64,000 bases of DNA from Chara braunii. Its lineage: Eukaryota; Streptophyta; Charophyceae; Charales; Characeae. The notes below the pieces were generated by a model. The model was not told the DNA's origin. It saw only the letters and a program-made list of their open reading frames with translations, and searched no databases. This document shows positions 8,184-19,341 of this stretch, in pieces (the first letter of the stretch is position 1; every line of letters starts with the position of its first letter). The stretch lies in the NCBI GenBank assembly GCA_003427395.1, contig BFEA01000313.1, positions 505,082 to 569,081 of the forward strand, in the 5' to 3' direction. A program made the position numbers and the translations under genes.

Positions 8184-9562
8184 GTGGATCAACAGGCTGG
8201 GGCGTATCGGGCATCGCCCGACCGTGCTTTGAGGGATCTCAAGGAGCATATCCACCAGAATGCTCCATTGAGATGTGTAGAGCAACCCGACAATGGAGAG
8301 CCCGAGGTGATGGGTTGTCCGGTCGTCGCAGAGCCAAACAGGGACGCCTTGGTCGTACGGATGGAGAGTAGAACCGAACCTCCTAGTATCCGCCGGGAGA
8401 TGAGCACTCGACGCTAGACATCGGGCGTGATAGAGGCAGAGATGACTGGAAAGATCAGTATGTCCGGGAGCAGGCATGGAGAGACAGGGATAGACCCCCG
8501 GAGAGGAGCACGCCACCTAGACGGATCTACGACCCACAGACGGGTGAGTCGTATATGCTTCCGTACGAGAGGAGGGATAGGTACATCATGTCGTACCAAC
8601 CCTCGGAGTTGGACACTAGACCACCCATTTTCAAGGGATACGGCATCACCGAGTATCTCGAAAAGTGGGAGTTGCACGCGTACCGCAGTCAATGTTCGGA
8701 GGACGAAATTACAGACAATTTCTTGTTCAACATGGACCCGAGTTTGAGTCAACTAATCAAAGAGGCTCGACCAAAAGACAGGAGGTGGACTACCTACAAA
8801 GTCAACCTTTATGAACTCTTTAAGTTGGAAGACGTCAAATATTCGATCAGAGATTTAGAAGTGATGACCCAAGGTGAGGACGAGAGTGTCCAAGCATTTG
8901 GAAGACGGTTTCAGAAGATATCCGATGCCCTAATTGCGAAAGGGAAGCTATCGCAGGTTGAGAGGTGCACGATCTTCCTCGATCAGCTACCTAGAGGGAA
9001 GCAGAAATGATTCAAGGGAGTATTAAGAGATACGTCTCACGACAAGATAGATTTTGCAGCGGTACTCAAGTTAGCGATGAAGGCTGAGGCAGACGACTAC
9101 AAGGACCTAGTCTGGAGAGGAATGCAGCGCCGAGACTTCTCCCTCTATCGAGAATATGATGCGGAGAGGTGTCCTGACTTTAACGATCAGCCTTGGGCAG
9201 AACGACGATATTTGTTGGACGGGGGCCGAGCACAGTGGCCCAGAGACAGAGAGGTGGTGATAGATGAGGTGTGAGAGATGAGAGAAATGATGAAGGGACT
9301 GGCCAAGCAAATGACCAATGTCGAGACAAAGACAGGAGCCACGACTTACAGAGACAAGCCAGGGTCGCCATATTCTTTGCGAAGGAACACCGACCCTTGG
9401 AGGAGCGTGGAGGATAGAAACCCTCGCACACTCGCGGACTATCGCGCAAGAGAGAGAGACGATGATGCCTTGCGACGTAGGGATGAGGAGATTGATAGAG
9501 ACCGCCGAGGTGACAGGTACCACGGAGCAGACACCTTTAGCCGAGGGGGAAGGCAGGAATAG
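8184..9562 (+). pseudogene. gag: Element 1 gag, N-terminal and capsid part
   Basis: Retrotransposon Gag. A first segment (8184-8417) is open in one frame. A second frame is open from 8387 and includes the Arg/Asp-rich lead-in to SYQPSELDTRPPIFKGYGI. The capsid-like region PIFKGYGITEYLEKWELHAY to LFKLEDVKYSIRDLEVM resembles the PF03732-type Gag domain of gypsy elements, followed by SVQAFGRRFQKISDAL and IFLDQLPRG. In-frame TGA occur at 9008-9010 and 9272-9274, and TAG at 9560-9562. The region after 9270 is Arg/Asp-rich and low in complexity, as expected for an RNA-binding Gag tail. The protein would package element RNA into virus-like particles in the cytoplasm; this copy is broken. Confidence 0.65.
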
Positions 9563-9569
9563 TATCCGC

Positions 9570-10455
9570 GCAGTCCCAGATATGATGGAAAGGTGGAAGG
9601 ATACCGGAGTCCGGGAATTTCAACCGGAGAGACAGAGATGACTCACGTGACCGATGGGAATCGGATAGGGACCACCGAGATGGATATCCCGACGGCTACG
9701 AAAGGGCAGAGCGAGGTGGAGGTCGTCGGGACAATTCACGCAGGCAGTATGACCAAGGGGGATATCTTGTTTCGCCTGGGTACCCAAAGTCTCCAAACTA
9801 TCCCAAATCCCCTAGACCTTCCACCCAAGACGTTAGACCTACGAGAGGGTCAGCTATTAGAGGTGCGGAGGAGAGACCCCCTACTCCTAGGAACTCCTAC
9901 ATCCATTGCAGGGGGGAAGATCATGTCAAGAGGGACTGTCCGGACCTCAGGAGAGTTATCGATGAGGTGCTTGTCGTGCTTGATGAACGCAAATACGTCA
10001 AGTGGGCAGACGATTTAGGTGACGTATCGATGTTCCCTTCGATGAAGGAAAATGTTGAGGCTAGGCGTGTGCGGCCGAGCAAAGGGAAGGAGGAGGCGAA
10101 GAGTCAGAGTGTCAGGATGACGCTGCCCTCTGAAGATGAGTTGCCAACCACGCCTATCCGAGTCGCGACGACGAAGTCCGCAAGGGCTTCATCGTCGAAG
10201 AAGGCCGACACGGACTATGTGATGACAGAAAAGGATGGACAAAGGATTAAAGGAGAGGAAGTTATCCTTTCGTCGCGCAAGCGTGGGACACGAAAGTTTA
10301 CCACGAAGAGCTCCTTAGACGATATCGATATAGTGGAGCCTCTCAGACGCGCGCTTAGGCAACCGATGCAGTGCACGATACTTGAGTATTTGGTTGCTTC
10401 GAGACTCGCGCGAGATGAGTTTCAGATGATTACACGCAAGATGCGCATTCCCTAG
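9570..10455 (+). pseudogene. gag: Element 1 gag, C-terminal part with damaged zinc knuckle
   Basis: After a frameshift near 9565-9600 the coding frame is the one ending at TAG 10453-10455, not the longer overlapping frame. It reads as Arg/Asp-rich then Pro/Ser-rich sequence (YPKSPNYPKSPRP) leading to a CCHC knuckle at 9898-9939. The first Cys is Tyr (TAC), while CRGEDHVKRDC is intact. It then continues with an acidic and Ser/Lys-rich linker and LRRALRQPMQCTILEYLVAS before the protease. Nucleic-acid binding is inferred from the family. Confidence 0.6.
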
Positions 10456-10469
10456 GAGACGAAGTCCAG

Positions 10470-11258
10470 ATGACTTCCATGCCAGAGGTACCCACTGTGG
10501 CAGTATCAGGAGTGTGCGCTAAAGCCGAGCGCGCGACCATAATATACTTGGATGGAATGGAAGGAGTGCCACCGGACAAGTTTTACATTCTAGGGAGTGA
10601 GATAATGGAGATCATTCTCAATGATGAGATAGTCCTCCAAGGGGTGATTGATAATGGCAGTGAAGCTGTCATCATAGACGAGGAACTCGCCGTATGATTA
10701 GGTTTGAACCTAGACAGGTCCTATCTGTTTGAGATAGAGACAGCTGATGAGAGAAAGCAGAAGATCTCTGGAGTCTGCCACAAGGCGACCATCGAGGTCG
10801 AAGGGTTGCGCGTGCTAATGCCTGTCTTCGCTGTCAAGGATTGCAGCTCAGAGCTACTACTAGGAAGGACGTGGTTGAGCCATGTTCATGCGGTTACTAT
10901 AGAGCGACCGGATGGAAGCCAAATGCTTTCTATTAAGCGTCCGGATGGCGGGAGGATTATGATAGAGACAGCCGAGCCCCGTGATCCGAGGAACAGAGCG
11001 ACCCTAGCAGCTGCTAGCGGCCTCAAGCCGGCCACACTCGTGAGTCGATCTTTGCGATTCTGTGAGAAGAAGTATGGGGCGTTACTCATAGAAGAAGAAG
11101 GGTGCATAGTGGAAGTCGAGGACTTAGGTAATCACGTTCTTGTGGGAGAAAATTCATATCCTAAGGCTGAAGACGAGGAATTCGAAGGTTTGATCTCTGT
11201 GTTTTTTTTAAGAGCGCAGCCCCCTACAGGGGGCGACCAAAGAGACACAAGACAGTAG
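10470..11258 (+). pseudogene. Element 1 aspartic protease region
   Basis: Retropepsin-like segment in one frame with a TGA at 10695-10697. The active-site equivalent reads VIDNGSEAVII, that is D-N-G instead of the usual D-T-G or D-S-G. The C-terminal hallmark ELLLGRTWL, the usual I-L-G-R motif, is present. The TGA lies where element 3 has Lys (TAVKLGL), so it is probably a decayed CGA Arg codon. The protein would cleave the Gag-Pol polyprotein; this copy looks inactive. Frame relation to gag: shifted relative to the segment ending at 10455. Confidence 0.6.
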
Positions 11259-11322
11259 CTTAGAAGGTTAAACCGGCGGCAGTAGCTCGGAGCGATCGAC
11301 GGTAGACGGGGTATCTGAATAG

Positions 11323-12261
11323 GAGATTGTCAGGGAGATTAAAGAAAGGGAGAAGAGGGAGCCGCAACGATTAACAGAGAAGAGGATAGCGGAGATGGAC
11401 ATAGGTGACGATAATTTGACAGAGCAGGAGAAGGAGCGTGTACTGGAGGTTCTTAAGACTTGTCACAAGGTCATAGCTTTTAGCGACGCGGAAAAGGGGA
11501 GAATCGATCCTAGGTATGCTAAACCTGCCAGGATCTATATGATTCCGCACACCCTTTGGAATGATGCAGGGTGGAAGTTTGCTCAGAAAGAGAAGGAAGA
11601 AATGATTGTCTTTCTAAAAGAGAAGATGACGTCGCATGTGGCGGAGCCGTCTGATAGTGTTAATGGGAACAGGTGGTTCTTCTTACGGAAGCCTAACGGG
11701 AAGATCATGTGGATTCAAGATCTTCAGAAGGTTAATGCGGTTACAATCCAGGATGTCGGGTCGATACCGCATGCTGATCTATTAGCGGAGGGGGTAGCAG
11801 GTAGATCGATCTACTATGTCTGCGATTTGTTTTCAGGATATGACAAGATACCCCTAGATCCTAGGGATAGGCATCTCACTGCCATGCACACACCTCTCGG
11901 ATTAGTGCAGATGATGGTCGTGCCTATGGGTTGGACCAATCAAGTTGCTGTCTTCCAAAGAGCTATGGTAACGGTTCTGAAAGACTTCATTTCTGATAAA
12001 GTTGAACTCTTTTTGGACGAGTTTTCGATAAAAGGGCCGGTACTGAAAGACGAGACGGAGGTTGCTCCTGGAGTCAGGAGATTCGTAGAGCAGCACTTGA
12101 CGGACATTTACGCGATCCTAGAACAACTAAATGATGCCAATCTAACGGTCAGTGGGATGAAGAGACGATTGACAGTCTCGTCAATCAAAATTTTAGGGTT
12201 TATATGTGATTCGAAAGAACGACGGGCAGATCCAGCGAAACTAGATAAACTCTTGAACTGA
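11323..12261 (+). pseudogene. pol: Element 1 reverse transcriptase
   Basis: Open from just after TAG at about 11320 to TGA 12259-12261; the first ATG is 11395. RT domain landmarks in order: RWFFLRKPNGKIMWIQDLQ, NAVTIQDVGSIPHADLL, CDLFSGYDKIPLD (first catalytic Asp), MHTPLGLVQM, VPMGWTNQVAVFQ, and the YxDD position, which here is FLDEFSIKGP. The second catalytic Asp is Glu, so activity is doubtful. The closing TGA sits in LLN(stop)PTPL, where element 3 has ILEWPTPF. The DLQ-VNAVTI and IDDxxxKGP style matches a Ty3/gypsy lineage I associate with fungal genomes rather than typical plant chromoviruses. Confidence 0.75.
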
Positions 12262-12710
12262 CCAACTCCATTGCATAACGCAACCGAAGTCTGTCACCTA
12301 GGAGTGGTAGGTTACTGGCGGATCTTCATATGTGGATACGCGGAGAAGGTCGAGCCTCTATGAATTCTCCTTAGGAAAACTGAGCAATTTTACTGGATTC
12401 ACCTCAGGAGCACGCGATATTAACCCTCAAGTAAGAGTTTAAAGACGGGGGACGAATCCTGGGTATACCATTTTTTGAGAACGAAGCCAACAGACCCTTC
12501 ATAGTGTCTACCGATGCTGGTCCATGTTTAGTAGGAGGGCTGCTTTCTCAGAAGGACGCTGATGGAAAGGAGAGGCCGCTGATATTCGAAAGTCGTACGC
12601 TTAACACCACTGAATACAAGTACAGTCAATTCAAGAAGGAGGTGTTAGCTTTCCTACGGTGCTAAGACACCTTTAGACACTACATATACGAGAGGCGATT
12701 CATCCTATGA
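12262..12710 (+). pseudogene. pol: Element 1 RT thumb and RNase H remnant
   Basis: Continues the polymerase with stops: TGA 12361-12363, where element 3 has Arg, TAA near 12418-12420, TAA 12663-12665, and a TGA just before 12711. One frame shift is also present. Recognisable pieces are EVCHLGVVGYWRIFI, RPFIVSTDAGPCLVGGLL (first RNase H Asp), SRTLNTTEYKYSQFKKEVLAFL (Glu region) and FRHYIYERRFIL. Dead as it stands. Confidence 0.6.
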
Positions 12711-14360
12711 GTGGATCCTACGGCCGTGGCGTCGGTTTTACAGAAGGACTTAAGTCTGACCGATCCCACCATTGCGCGATGGTTTATCAGAATTCGGCTC
12801 TATGACTATACTGTTGAGAGGATCTCCGGTACAAAGAATGCAGTAGTAGACGGACCCTCGGGAATTTCGATTGAGGCGAAGCGACCGATAGTGGCAGCCT
12901 CACTGACTATGACTAAGCCTAGACGGACTGATCGATTCCTAGTCAATCCTTATGAAGGTAAATATCGAACGATAGGGTTGCATCTGTCAGGAGAGGAGAG
13001 TTCGGATACAGAGATCAGGAGACATGCAGCTCAGTACTGCCGTAGGTCTGGACATTTAATCCGCAGACCCACAGGATCAAGGATGCCTCTGCGAGTGCTC
13101 TGTGACCCAGAGGAGAAGCAAGCGGTAGTAGCGGAACTTCACGACGGCGTGGTCGGTGGACATAGAGGAGTGAAAGGGACGTATGAGAAGGTGCGCATAC
13201 TATATTGGTGGGAAGGTCAGTACAAAGATGTAGAAAGGTATTGTATGACCTGTGAGGAGTGTCTGAAGAGATTTCTTGTAAGGTACAAAGAGCCGCTTCA
13301 TCCTTCCCATCTTACTCATCCGGGCGAGAAAGTACCTACAGATCTGGTGAGAATGCCGAAAGGAGTGGGCAATATGAACTATGTCGTGAACATCAGAGAT
13401 GATTTTACTGGATTTGTCGACGGCAAACCCATCAGGACAAAGGCGACCAAGGAGGTCAAGAACTTTGTTTTGGAATATCTGTCTAGATACATATGCGTCA
13501 GTAGGATTGTGATGGATAAAGGAGCGGAGTTCCAAGCGGATGAGGTCCAAAACGTGTTCAAGAAGGCGGGGGCTAGAGTATCAATAGTCACTGCCTACCA
13601 TCCTCAATCCAACGCACATGTAGAGCGTGGCCATCAGTCCTTAATAGCTTCGCTGTCCAAGTGGTGTGGGGGAAAGGATAGCGACTGATCGAAATACTTC
13701 CGATATGCAATATGGACAGACAATATCACAGTCCGAGCTAGCACGGGATACCCGCCTTACACCCTATGGTTCGGGAGGCATTGCCCTCGGCCCATAGAGT
13801 TTCATGTCGATAGTTGGACCACAGTAGATTGGGCCGACAATATGTCGCGAGAGGAGCCTTTGGCGGCCCAAACGAGACAGATAGCCAACAGATTAGAGGA
13901 TAATTTCATGACCACGGTCAGTCGACTCGTGGTGGAAAGAGAAAAAGGCAAGGAGAGATGGGATAAGGATGTCAGGATTAGAAAGGAGAAGATAAGTATG
14001 GGCGATATGGTACTTCTCTACGATGCAGCGTTAGAGAGGACATGGTCAGGAAAATTGGCTAACAGATGGATGAGACCCTACCACGTAGTTGGTGCGCTAG
14101 GCTGGGGAGCTTATATGATTGCTGAATTAGATGGGTCTAAGTGGAAGGATGTTGTGGCGGGGGCTAGACTGAAGTTGTTTAGGCCAAGGGAAACCCCTAC
14201 ACCTGCACCGACGCTGTCAGACCCCAAAGGGGAGGGGAAAGCGAAGGTGAAAGATGAAGGACCGTCGAGACAGTTCAAGGTAGGTGAGAGTTCGAGAAAG
14301 AGAAAGATAGTAGAAACCAGGAAAGTGAAGGGTTTGACGCTAGGTAAGAAAAGGAAATGA
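12711..14360 (+). pseudogene. pol: Element 1 RNase H end and integrase
   Basis: One frame with a single TGA at 13686-13688. It starts with the RNase H end (DPTIARWFIRIRLYDYTVERISGTKN). Integrase follows: HHCC zinc domain (LHDGVVGGH, CMTCEEC), core Asp in TDLVRMP, second Asp in IVMDKGAEF and Glu in NAHVERGH with 35 residues between, so DD35E is intact. The TGA falls in GKDSD(stop)SKYFR, where Trp is usual; element 3 has a TGA at the same codon. The C-terminal domain GDMVLLYDAALERTWSGKL is followed by a Lys/Arg-rich tail ending GKKRK, which looks like a nuclear localisation signal. Integrates element cDNA in the nucleus when functional. Confidence 0.75.
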
Positions 14361-14612
14361 CTCTTTGTGTTGCGGAGACCTAAACGCAAAGTCCACGTTA
14401 GACGAGGTGGAGCGTTTGCAGCGCTGCCACTTCAATGGACGAAGAAACCAAAGAGCATCCCTATATCTAAACCCAAGCGACTGCCACGTAAGAAAGAAAG
14501 GAAGCACCCTCTCAGCCCTAGAGTTTCTGAGAAATCCAAGCGCCCGACAGAGAAGCGGAGACATAAAGGGCACGCTCGTGTGGTCACTCTAAATCTTATA
14601 CGATTCGTCTGA
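14361..14612 (+). pseudogene. Basic read-through tail of element 1 pol
   Basis: Same frame as the integrase, beyond the TGA at 14358-14360. It is open for about 80 more codons and dominated by Lys, Arg and Pro (RRPKRKVHVRRGG, KPKRLPRKKERK). It may be the original C-terminus of pol before the stop arose. A second frame over the same bases is also open, so coding status is unsure. Confidence 0.35.
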
Positions 14613-14667
14613 TCGAGACGGAGCGGGCTCGATGGGGGCGTCGAGAAGAGGTCCGGGCTTGTTTGTA

Positions 14668-14694
14668 GGGTGGCCGCCGACTAGTCGGCCACCC
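14668..14694. repeat. 9-bp inverted repeat downstream of element 1 pol
   Basis: Arms GGGTGGCCG and CGGCCACCC are separated by 9 bases, a GC-rich hairpin shortly after the last coding sequence of element 1. It could be a transcript-end structure. No T-run follows. Confidence 0.45.
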
Positions 14695-14827
14695 GAAATA
14701 CGATGGATTGGGTCTCGGGATAAGTACCTTAAGAAGAATCGACTGGTACTTCCGTCAGATCTGTCGGGAAAAATTAGGGGGCGCGGAGGGATCCCTGAAA
14801 TCGCCCCTGTTAATTATCAGAACTGAC

Positions 14828-16450
14828 CGTTGAAATCAACAGGATAAAAGTATGCGTCCGTCATGGCTATCACCCTCTATTTTTCGTCCGCTCCGAGTCT
14901 AATTCCGAAGCGGCCAGTCACGGGATAAGAATACGGGACCAAGCCTTGGAGGAACTCTTTTATATCATACATTTAATGGGGAAATTAAGCCTCGAATTTT
15001 ATCAATTTTAATATCGAATTTAAAATTGGAAAAAATGATTAAAATAATAGGGGGGGAGAGAATAACGGAATATTTGCCATTTAATAAAATTTCATCAGAA
15101 TCTAATTTTAATGAGATAACACTTTATTTTTATTGTTTTCGATAATAGAATTAAGAATAAAAAAAATAATTAAAAATAATAAAAAAAAGAAAACCAATGA
15201 TTATCAATTATTTTGTTAAATTCGATTGAATTTGTTCTTGATGATATTTTAATCCGGAGTGATTTACTTACCCTAAGTCTAACGATTCGCTCGAGTTTCC
15301 GATACTTGCGAAGCTCTGCGTGATTTACCTGATTTACTTAACTGCTAGCCTCGCTGCAACCTGGATGTTATGAGTGAGTGCGGGTTGGATGGTCGACGTT
15401 ATTATATCGGTGTGGCCGCTGGTTCGATTCGGGCACGCCACTCTGATTCGTAGCCGGCTCTGTACTATCACGGCGCGCCTGCGTGGTACGGTATTCGACA
15501 TCAAGCTGGTATGACGACTGGACGGGCTGCTATTCAAGTTCGGAACGGGTTCGGCATGGTGCTGAATTGGGACAGGGACGGTGCACTGGCTCGAGACAGG
15601 TTCGGCGCCGATATGGTAGAGACCGCTGCAGTTCGAGGCGGTTGGCTCGGGTTCGGTGTTGGTTCGGCATTGGTATGATGCGTAATGGCCCGGTGGTAAT
15701 ATTTTGGTATGATATCAGGTCTGGTATAGATTCACTTTGATATTGTTTGACCTGACGACAGTCTGGGATGCCGATTCGATGTCGGTATGGTCTCTGACCC
15801 GGTAATGGTTTGGTACATTGATGCGTCGACACACCTTCTGTTTCGTTCAGTATTCGATCCCGCTAGGAACCCCTGCGGCTACTCGAGATGATGACGTTAT
15901 CTTGATGTGGGCATGACATCGTGGCAGTCACTGGTTTTTATACAGGGACCACTGAGGTTGGGTATTACTATTCCTCAGTACAACATTGGTACCTGGCGCC
16001 ATAATGTCAGTCTCCAGTTAGGTGGGGCGGCTGGCTCGGCGCAGACCCTGTTTCTCGCAGTTCTGTATGTCTATTTCAGGTATGGGCACTGCTCTAGTGC
16101 AGGGCAACTGTGCGGACTATGGGTTTGATTTTCCTATTCTGGTACGGTTTCTTGCTCGGAAATGGTACAGGCTGGTGACCAAGGACTAGGTGGACCCGAT
16201 AGACGCGAATATACCATAGTGCAGAAGGCATGACTTAATGGTCGGGGGCAGTTTCTTCTACTGCAGAGAACTCATGTTTTGATCCTGCGGGGCCTAAATT
16301 TGGGCCTGAACCTGTCCTACTGGGTAAAACCTGCGGTACTGCCGTGGCCGCTTGTGTTCCTCCGACTGGTACGATTGATATCACGGGCTTAGGAGTCTGA
16401 CTTCGGGAACTTCGGTTCGTTCAGGGCTGCGACCATGACAACCGCGCGCA
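14828..16450. other. No gene recognised; AT-rich then GC-balanced DNA
   Basis: The stretch 14980-15250 is AT-rich with A-runs. From 15250 to 16450 there are many TTCGG and GGTA words but no clear repeat unit and no ORF with coding character. The 3' LTR of element 1 would be expected here, but I could not match it to sequence before 1116. Confidence 0.4.
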
Positions 16451-17142
16451 TATAGGGTCGACCAGCGAAACAGGGAGGACATTCGGGACGAGGGAGAATA
16501 GGTAAGCGTGCCTGGTGTACCCAGCCCATAGAAGGAAGAGAAGTGCACTGCAGACTGGGAGGAATTCAGACTGGTGAGGAGCGGTGTCGGGACTGGTGGG
16601 TCCCGAATAACTTTCCATCACTCGAGAGACTGAATATAAACAAATTGTGCACGACAGAGAAATCTGGAATAAGGAGGAAAGAGAGAAAAAAGACAAAGGA
16701 TTAGGCCGCAAGAGGGAGTAATGCCCTGGGGAGAAAACCGCAGAGAGAGAAAAACAACAATGGCGAGCGATGAGCGGAAGAACAGGGGCACGTAGAACAT
16801 AGTATTAGGCCAGGAGGGCCGTTGGAATGTAACAAGACTAAGGCCAAAGGGCCCTTGAGCCAACAAACGCGGCACTACAGCGACAAAGGAATGAGAGAGT
16901 CGAGAGATGGACAGCCCGGAGGCCGTAGAAAGCTAGAGAACAAGGGTCCAACATGGGGGCCACCTACGGGAGCCTTGAGTTGGAGGCCGCGACCAAAGGA
17001 ACCAGCGCACGCAAGGAGCAAGAAAGACAAGGGAAAGGGGTCACCGGGGGGCAGCAAGCGCCCAAGGAACACGAAACACGTTGGGGAAAGGCGCCAGGGG
17101 CCGAGTAAGACTAAGTAAGAATAATGGCTTTCGGGACAAAAG
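16451..17142. other. No gene recognised; purine-rich DNA
   Basis: Rich in GA and AAG words. The ORFs in both strands are short and low in complexity, and I take them as non-coding. It leads into the hairpin-bearing superrepeat. Confidence 0.4.
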
Positions 17143-17345
17143 GTGTCGGGGGCCACCGGCGGGACGGAATGCCAAGGGCCACTGGTGGGACCAAGCGTCG
17201 GGAACCACCGGCGGGACGGAATGCCAAGGGTCACCGGTGGGACTAGGTGTCGGGAACCACCGGCGGGACTAAGTACCGAGGACCTCCAGCGGGACTAAGT
17301 GTCGGGGACCACCGGCAGGACTGAGTGTCGGGGACCATCGACAAG
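17143..17345. repeat. Minisatellite, about eight 24-28 bp units
   Basis: Units of the form GTGTCGGGAACCACCGGCGG plus GACTAA, head to tail. An alternating variant GCCAAGGGCCACTGGTGGGA occurs in the first half. Confidence 0.75.
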
Positions 17346-17422
17346 AAAATAAAGGGAACATGTGAAAGTCTCAAGAAGGAACGACGGCACCACATAAGGG
17401 AAAATAATAAAGGCAAAGTGCA

Positions 17423-17446
17423 CCGTCAAGATCGAGATCTTGACGG
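17423..17446. repeat. Palindrome, 11-bp arms
   Basis: CCGTCAAGATC, GA, GATCTTGACGG: a near-perfect palindrome. The partner in the second copy (about 18825-18851) is imperfect. Confidence 0.6.
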
Positions 17447-17461
17447 CCAAGAATATTAGCA

Positions 17462-17483
17462 CCACTAGTGCAAACACTAGTGG
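17462..17483. repeat. Hairpin, 9-bp arms
   Basis: CCACTAGTG, loop CAAA, CACTAGTGG. The same hairpin occurs 1404 bases downstream with one mismatch. Confidence 0.6.
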
Positions 17484-17549
17484 GAGCAAATGAAGAGGCA
17501 AAAAGGAAAAAGAAAAGCAAAGAAACATGAAGTGGCAGGCATGAGAGTA

Positions 17550-17567
17550 ATCCGAAAAATCTCGGAT
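17550..17567. repeat. Hairpin with compensatory change in its copy
   Basis: Arms ATCCGA and TCGGAT. The copy at 18954-18971 has GTCCGA and TCGGAC, so the outer A-T pair is replaced by G-C and pairing is kept. Confidence 0.55.
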
Positions 17568-17708
17568 CTGCCTCCCTCAAGAAAATGGAGTCAAAAGAGA
17601 CCCCATGTGAAAAATAGGCCTCCGGGAGGAAATCGGAGTAGGAGGGGTCATCGTGGGAGATAGGTAGGAGTAAAAGGAAGCTCCCATGGGCATGAGAAGG
17701 TCATTATT

Positions 17709-17732
17709 GCAGTCCGAGATATATCGGACTGC
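17709..17732. repeat. Hairpin, 9-bp arms
   Basis: GCAGTCCGA, loop GATATA, TCGGACTGC. Related hairpins occur at 18261-18297 and 18954-18971. Confidence 0.6.
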
Positions 17733-17889
17733 ACCTTGGGCATAGGAAGGGTCAAAACTAAAAATAAGAGGCTAGAAAAGGGCCTTAACGGCCACTTGAC
17801 ACTTGGTATGCTAAGAAAAAGAGAAAAAAGAAAAGAAAATGTGGGAGAATAAGACAAAAAGAGTGAGAGGAAGTGAGTGAGTTTGCCGT

Positions 17890-17931
17890 CAGTAGGGACT
17901 GCCATAAGTAGGGATTGGCAGGTCCCTACTG
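17890..17931. repeat. Hairpin, about 14-bp arms
   Basis: CAGTAGGGACTGCC pairs with GGCAGGTCCCTACTG apart from one bulged base. A counterpart with different arms lies at 19307-19341 in the second copy of the superrepeat. Confidence 0.55.
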
Positions 17932-18260
17932 TCTAAGAAAGAAGGAAAAAGAAAAGAAAAGAAAAGAGAAAAATGCCTTAACGGTAAAAAACGGTCACTT
18001 GGGGAGATACATCTGTGACCAGATTCATTCTAAAATATGGCGGTTGCAATGGACTTTGATTTTCTTTGATTTTTGCAGAGAAAATAAAAAAAAATCAAAG
18101 CCCCATGCAACCGAAATAAAACGGATTACATGGGGGAGCAGAAACACATGTTTTGGGTGCGTCTGGAGCCAAAATCGAGTCCGGATGCACATGGGTGTTG
18201 GCCGTTTTTTTTTCTTTCAAGTAAGGGCTAGATGTGGGGCATTGGGGCTACGGAATTGAT

Positions 18261-18297
18261 CCCCATTGCAGTCCGAGTTGCAACGGACTGCATGGGG
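18261..18297. repeat. Hairpin, 14-bp stem with one bulge
   Basis: CCCCATTGCAGTCCG pairs with CGGACTGCATGGGG across an 8-base loop, with a single bulged T. Confidence 0.6.
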
Positions 18298-18953
18298 AGG
18301 GGAAAACACATGTTTTAGGTGCATCCGGAGCCAATATTGAGTCCGGATGCACTTAGAAATTTAACACTTCATTTTCTTTTGGCATGGGGCAAGTTGTGGG
18401 GCTGTGGCACTAGGAAAATAGTTATGGCTGCACTTCGAGAAATAACGGACTGCATGGGGGTGCCTAGGCTAAGGGAAAATGAGCCACTACAAGCCTGAGA
18501 GGCTAGAAAAGAGCAATTTCGGCATGGGGCAAGTGGAAACGGTAAACGGCAACCATGAGATGAAATCTCACGGCCTAGAAAAATTGGCACACATGCAGAG
18601 ATGATGGGACCACCAAGGGCAAGGGGGCCCCAAAAATAAAAATGGGACACCGTCCGGAATGTTGTCGGGGACCAAGTGTGTCCAAATAATAAAAGTCGAA
18701 AAACGGGACACGCCCACCGGTGGGACAAGAAAACGGAACTAGTGCGGAGGAAAAATTGTGGGGACTTGAAATGTCCCAAGTGAACCATGAGCAAGCGCAA
18801 GGAATGATTGTGCAAGCAAACGGCACCGTCGAGATCAAAGATCTAGACGGTGGAAAATATTAGCACCACTAGTGCAAATACTAGTGGGGGCAAGTGAGAG
18901 AGTCATGGGGAGAAAGAAAAGTAAAATAATGATGTTGGGAGGGCTGCCCAGCG

Positions 18954-18971
18954 GTCCGAAATATCTCGGAC
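18954..18971. repeat. Hairpin, counterpart of 17550-17567
   Basis: Arms GTCCGA and TCGGAC around the loop AATATC, 1404 bases from its partner. Confidence 0.55.
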
Positions 18972-19306
18972 TAGCTAGGCATGAGAAAATAGAGCCTCAA
19001 GAGGCTCAACATGAGAAAAAAATTGTTCTTAAAAAATCGGAGCAAATAGGGCTCAAAATTGGACAAACGGAGGCAAAATGGAGCCCTCTAGGAGCATGGG
19101 GATGCCATTGTTGAAATTCGAGATATAACGGCCAAGTACCAGCCATGAACCTGGCCTTGAATGAGGCCTAAGGCCTAGAAAGAGGGTGCACAACAGTTTG
19201 ACACTTTTCACAAATGAAATAAAAAATAAAAATAAAAAAATGAGAGAAAAATGAGGGAGAATGAGACAAAAAGGGAGAAAAGAGTGGAGGAGAATGTGCC
19301 AGCCTA

Positions 19307-19341
19307 TTGGGACCTGCACAGTAGGGACTGACAGGTCCCAA
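19307..19341. repeat. Hairpin, 10-bp arms
   Basis: TTGGGACCTG pairs perfectly with CAGGTCCCAA across a 15-base loop. Confidence 0.6.

Larger units (their letters stand above)
17418..19341. repeat. 1.4-kb duplicated repeat with conserved hairpins
   Basis: Landmarks recur exactly 1404 bases apart: the CCACTAGTG hairpin at 17462 and 18866, and the TCCGA hairpin at 17550 and 18954. Between them, shared segments such as GGGAGAATAAGACAAAAAG and GGGAGAATGAGACAAAAAG keep order. The copies are diverged but several small inverted repeats persist. No coding capacity is apparent. Confidence 0.65.

Noticed and set aside
9593-10018. 141-codon ORF in the gag region
   Set aside because: It is a shadow. The overlapping frame encodes the Arg-rich tail and the zinc knuckle expected at this point of gag.
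1-15900. LTR pair around element 1
   Set aside because: The AT-rich flanks (171-960 and 14980-15250) look alike in composition only; no alignable direct repeat was seen by eye.
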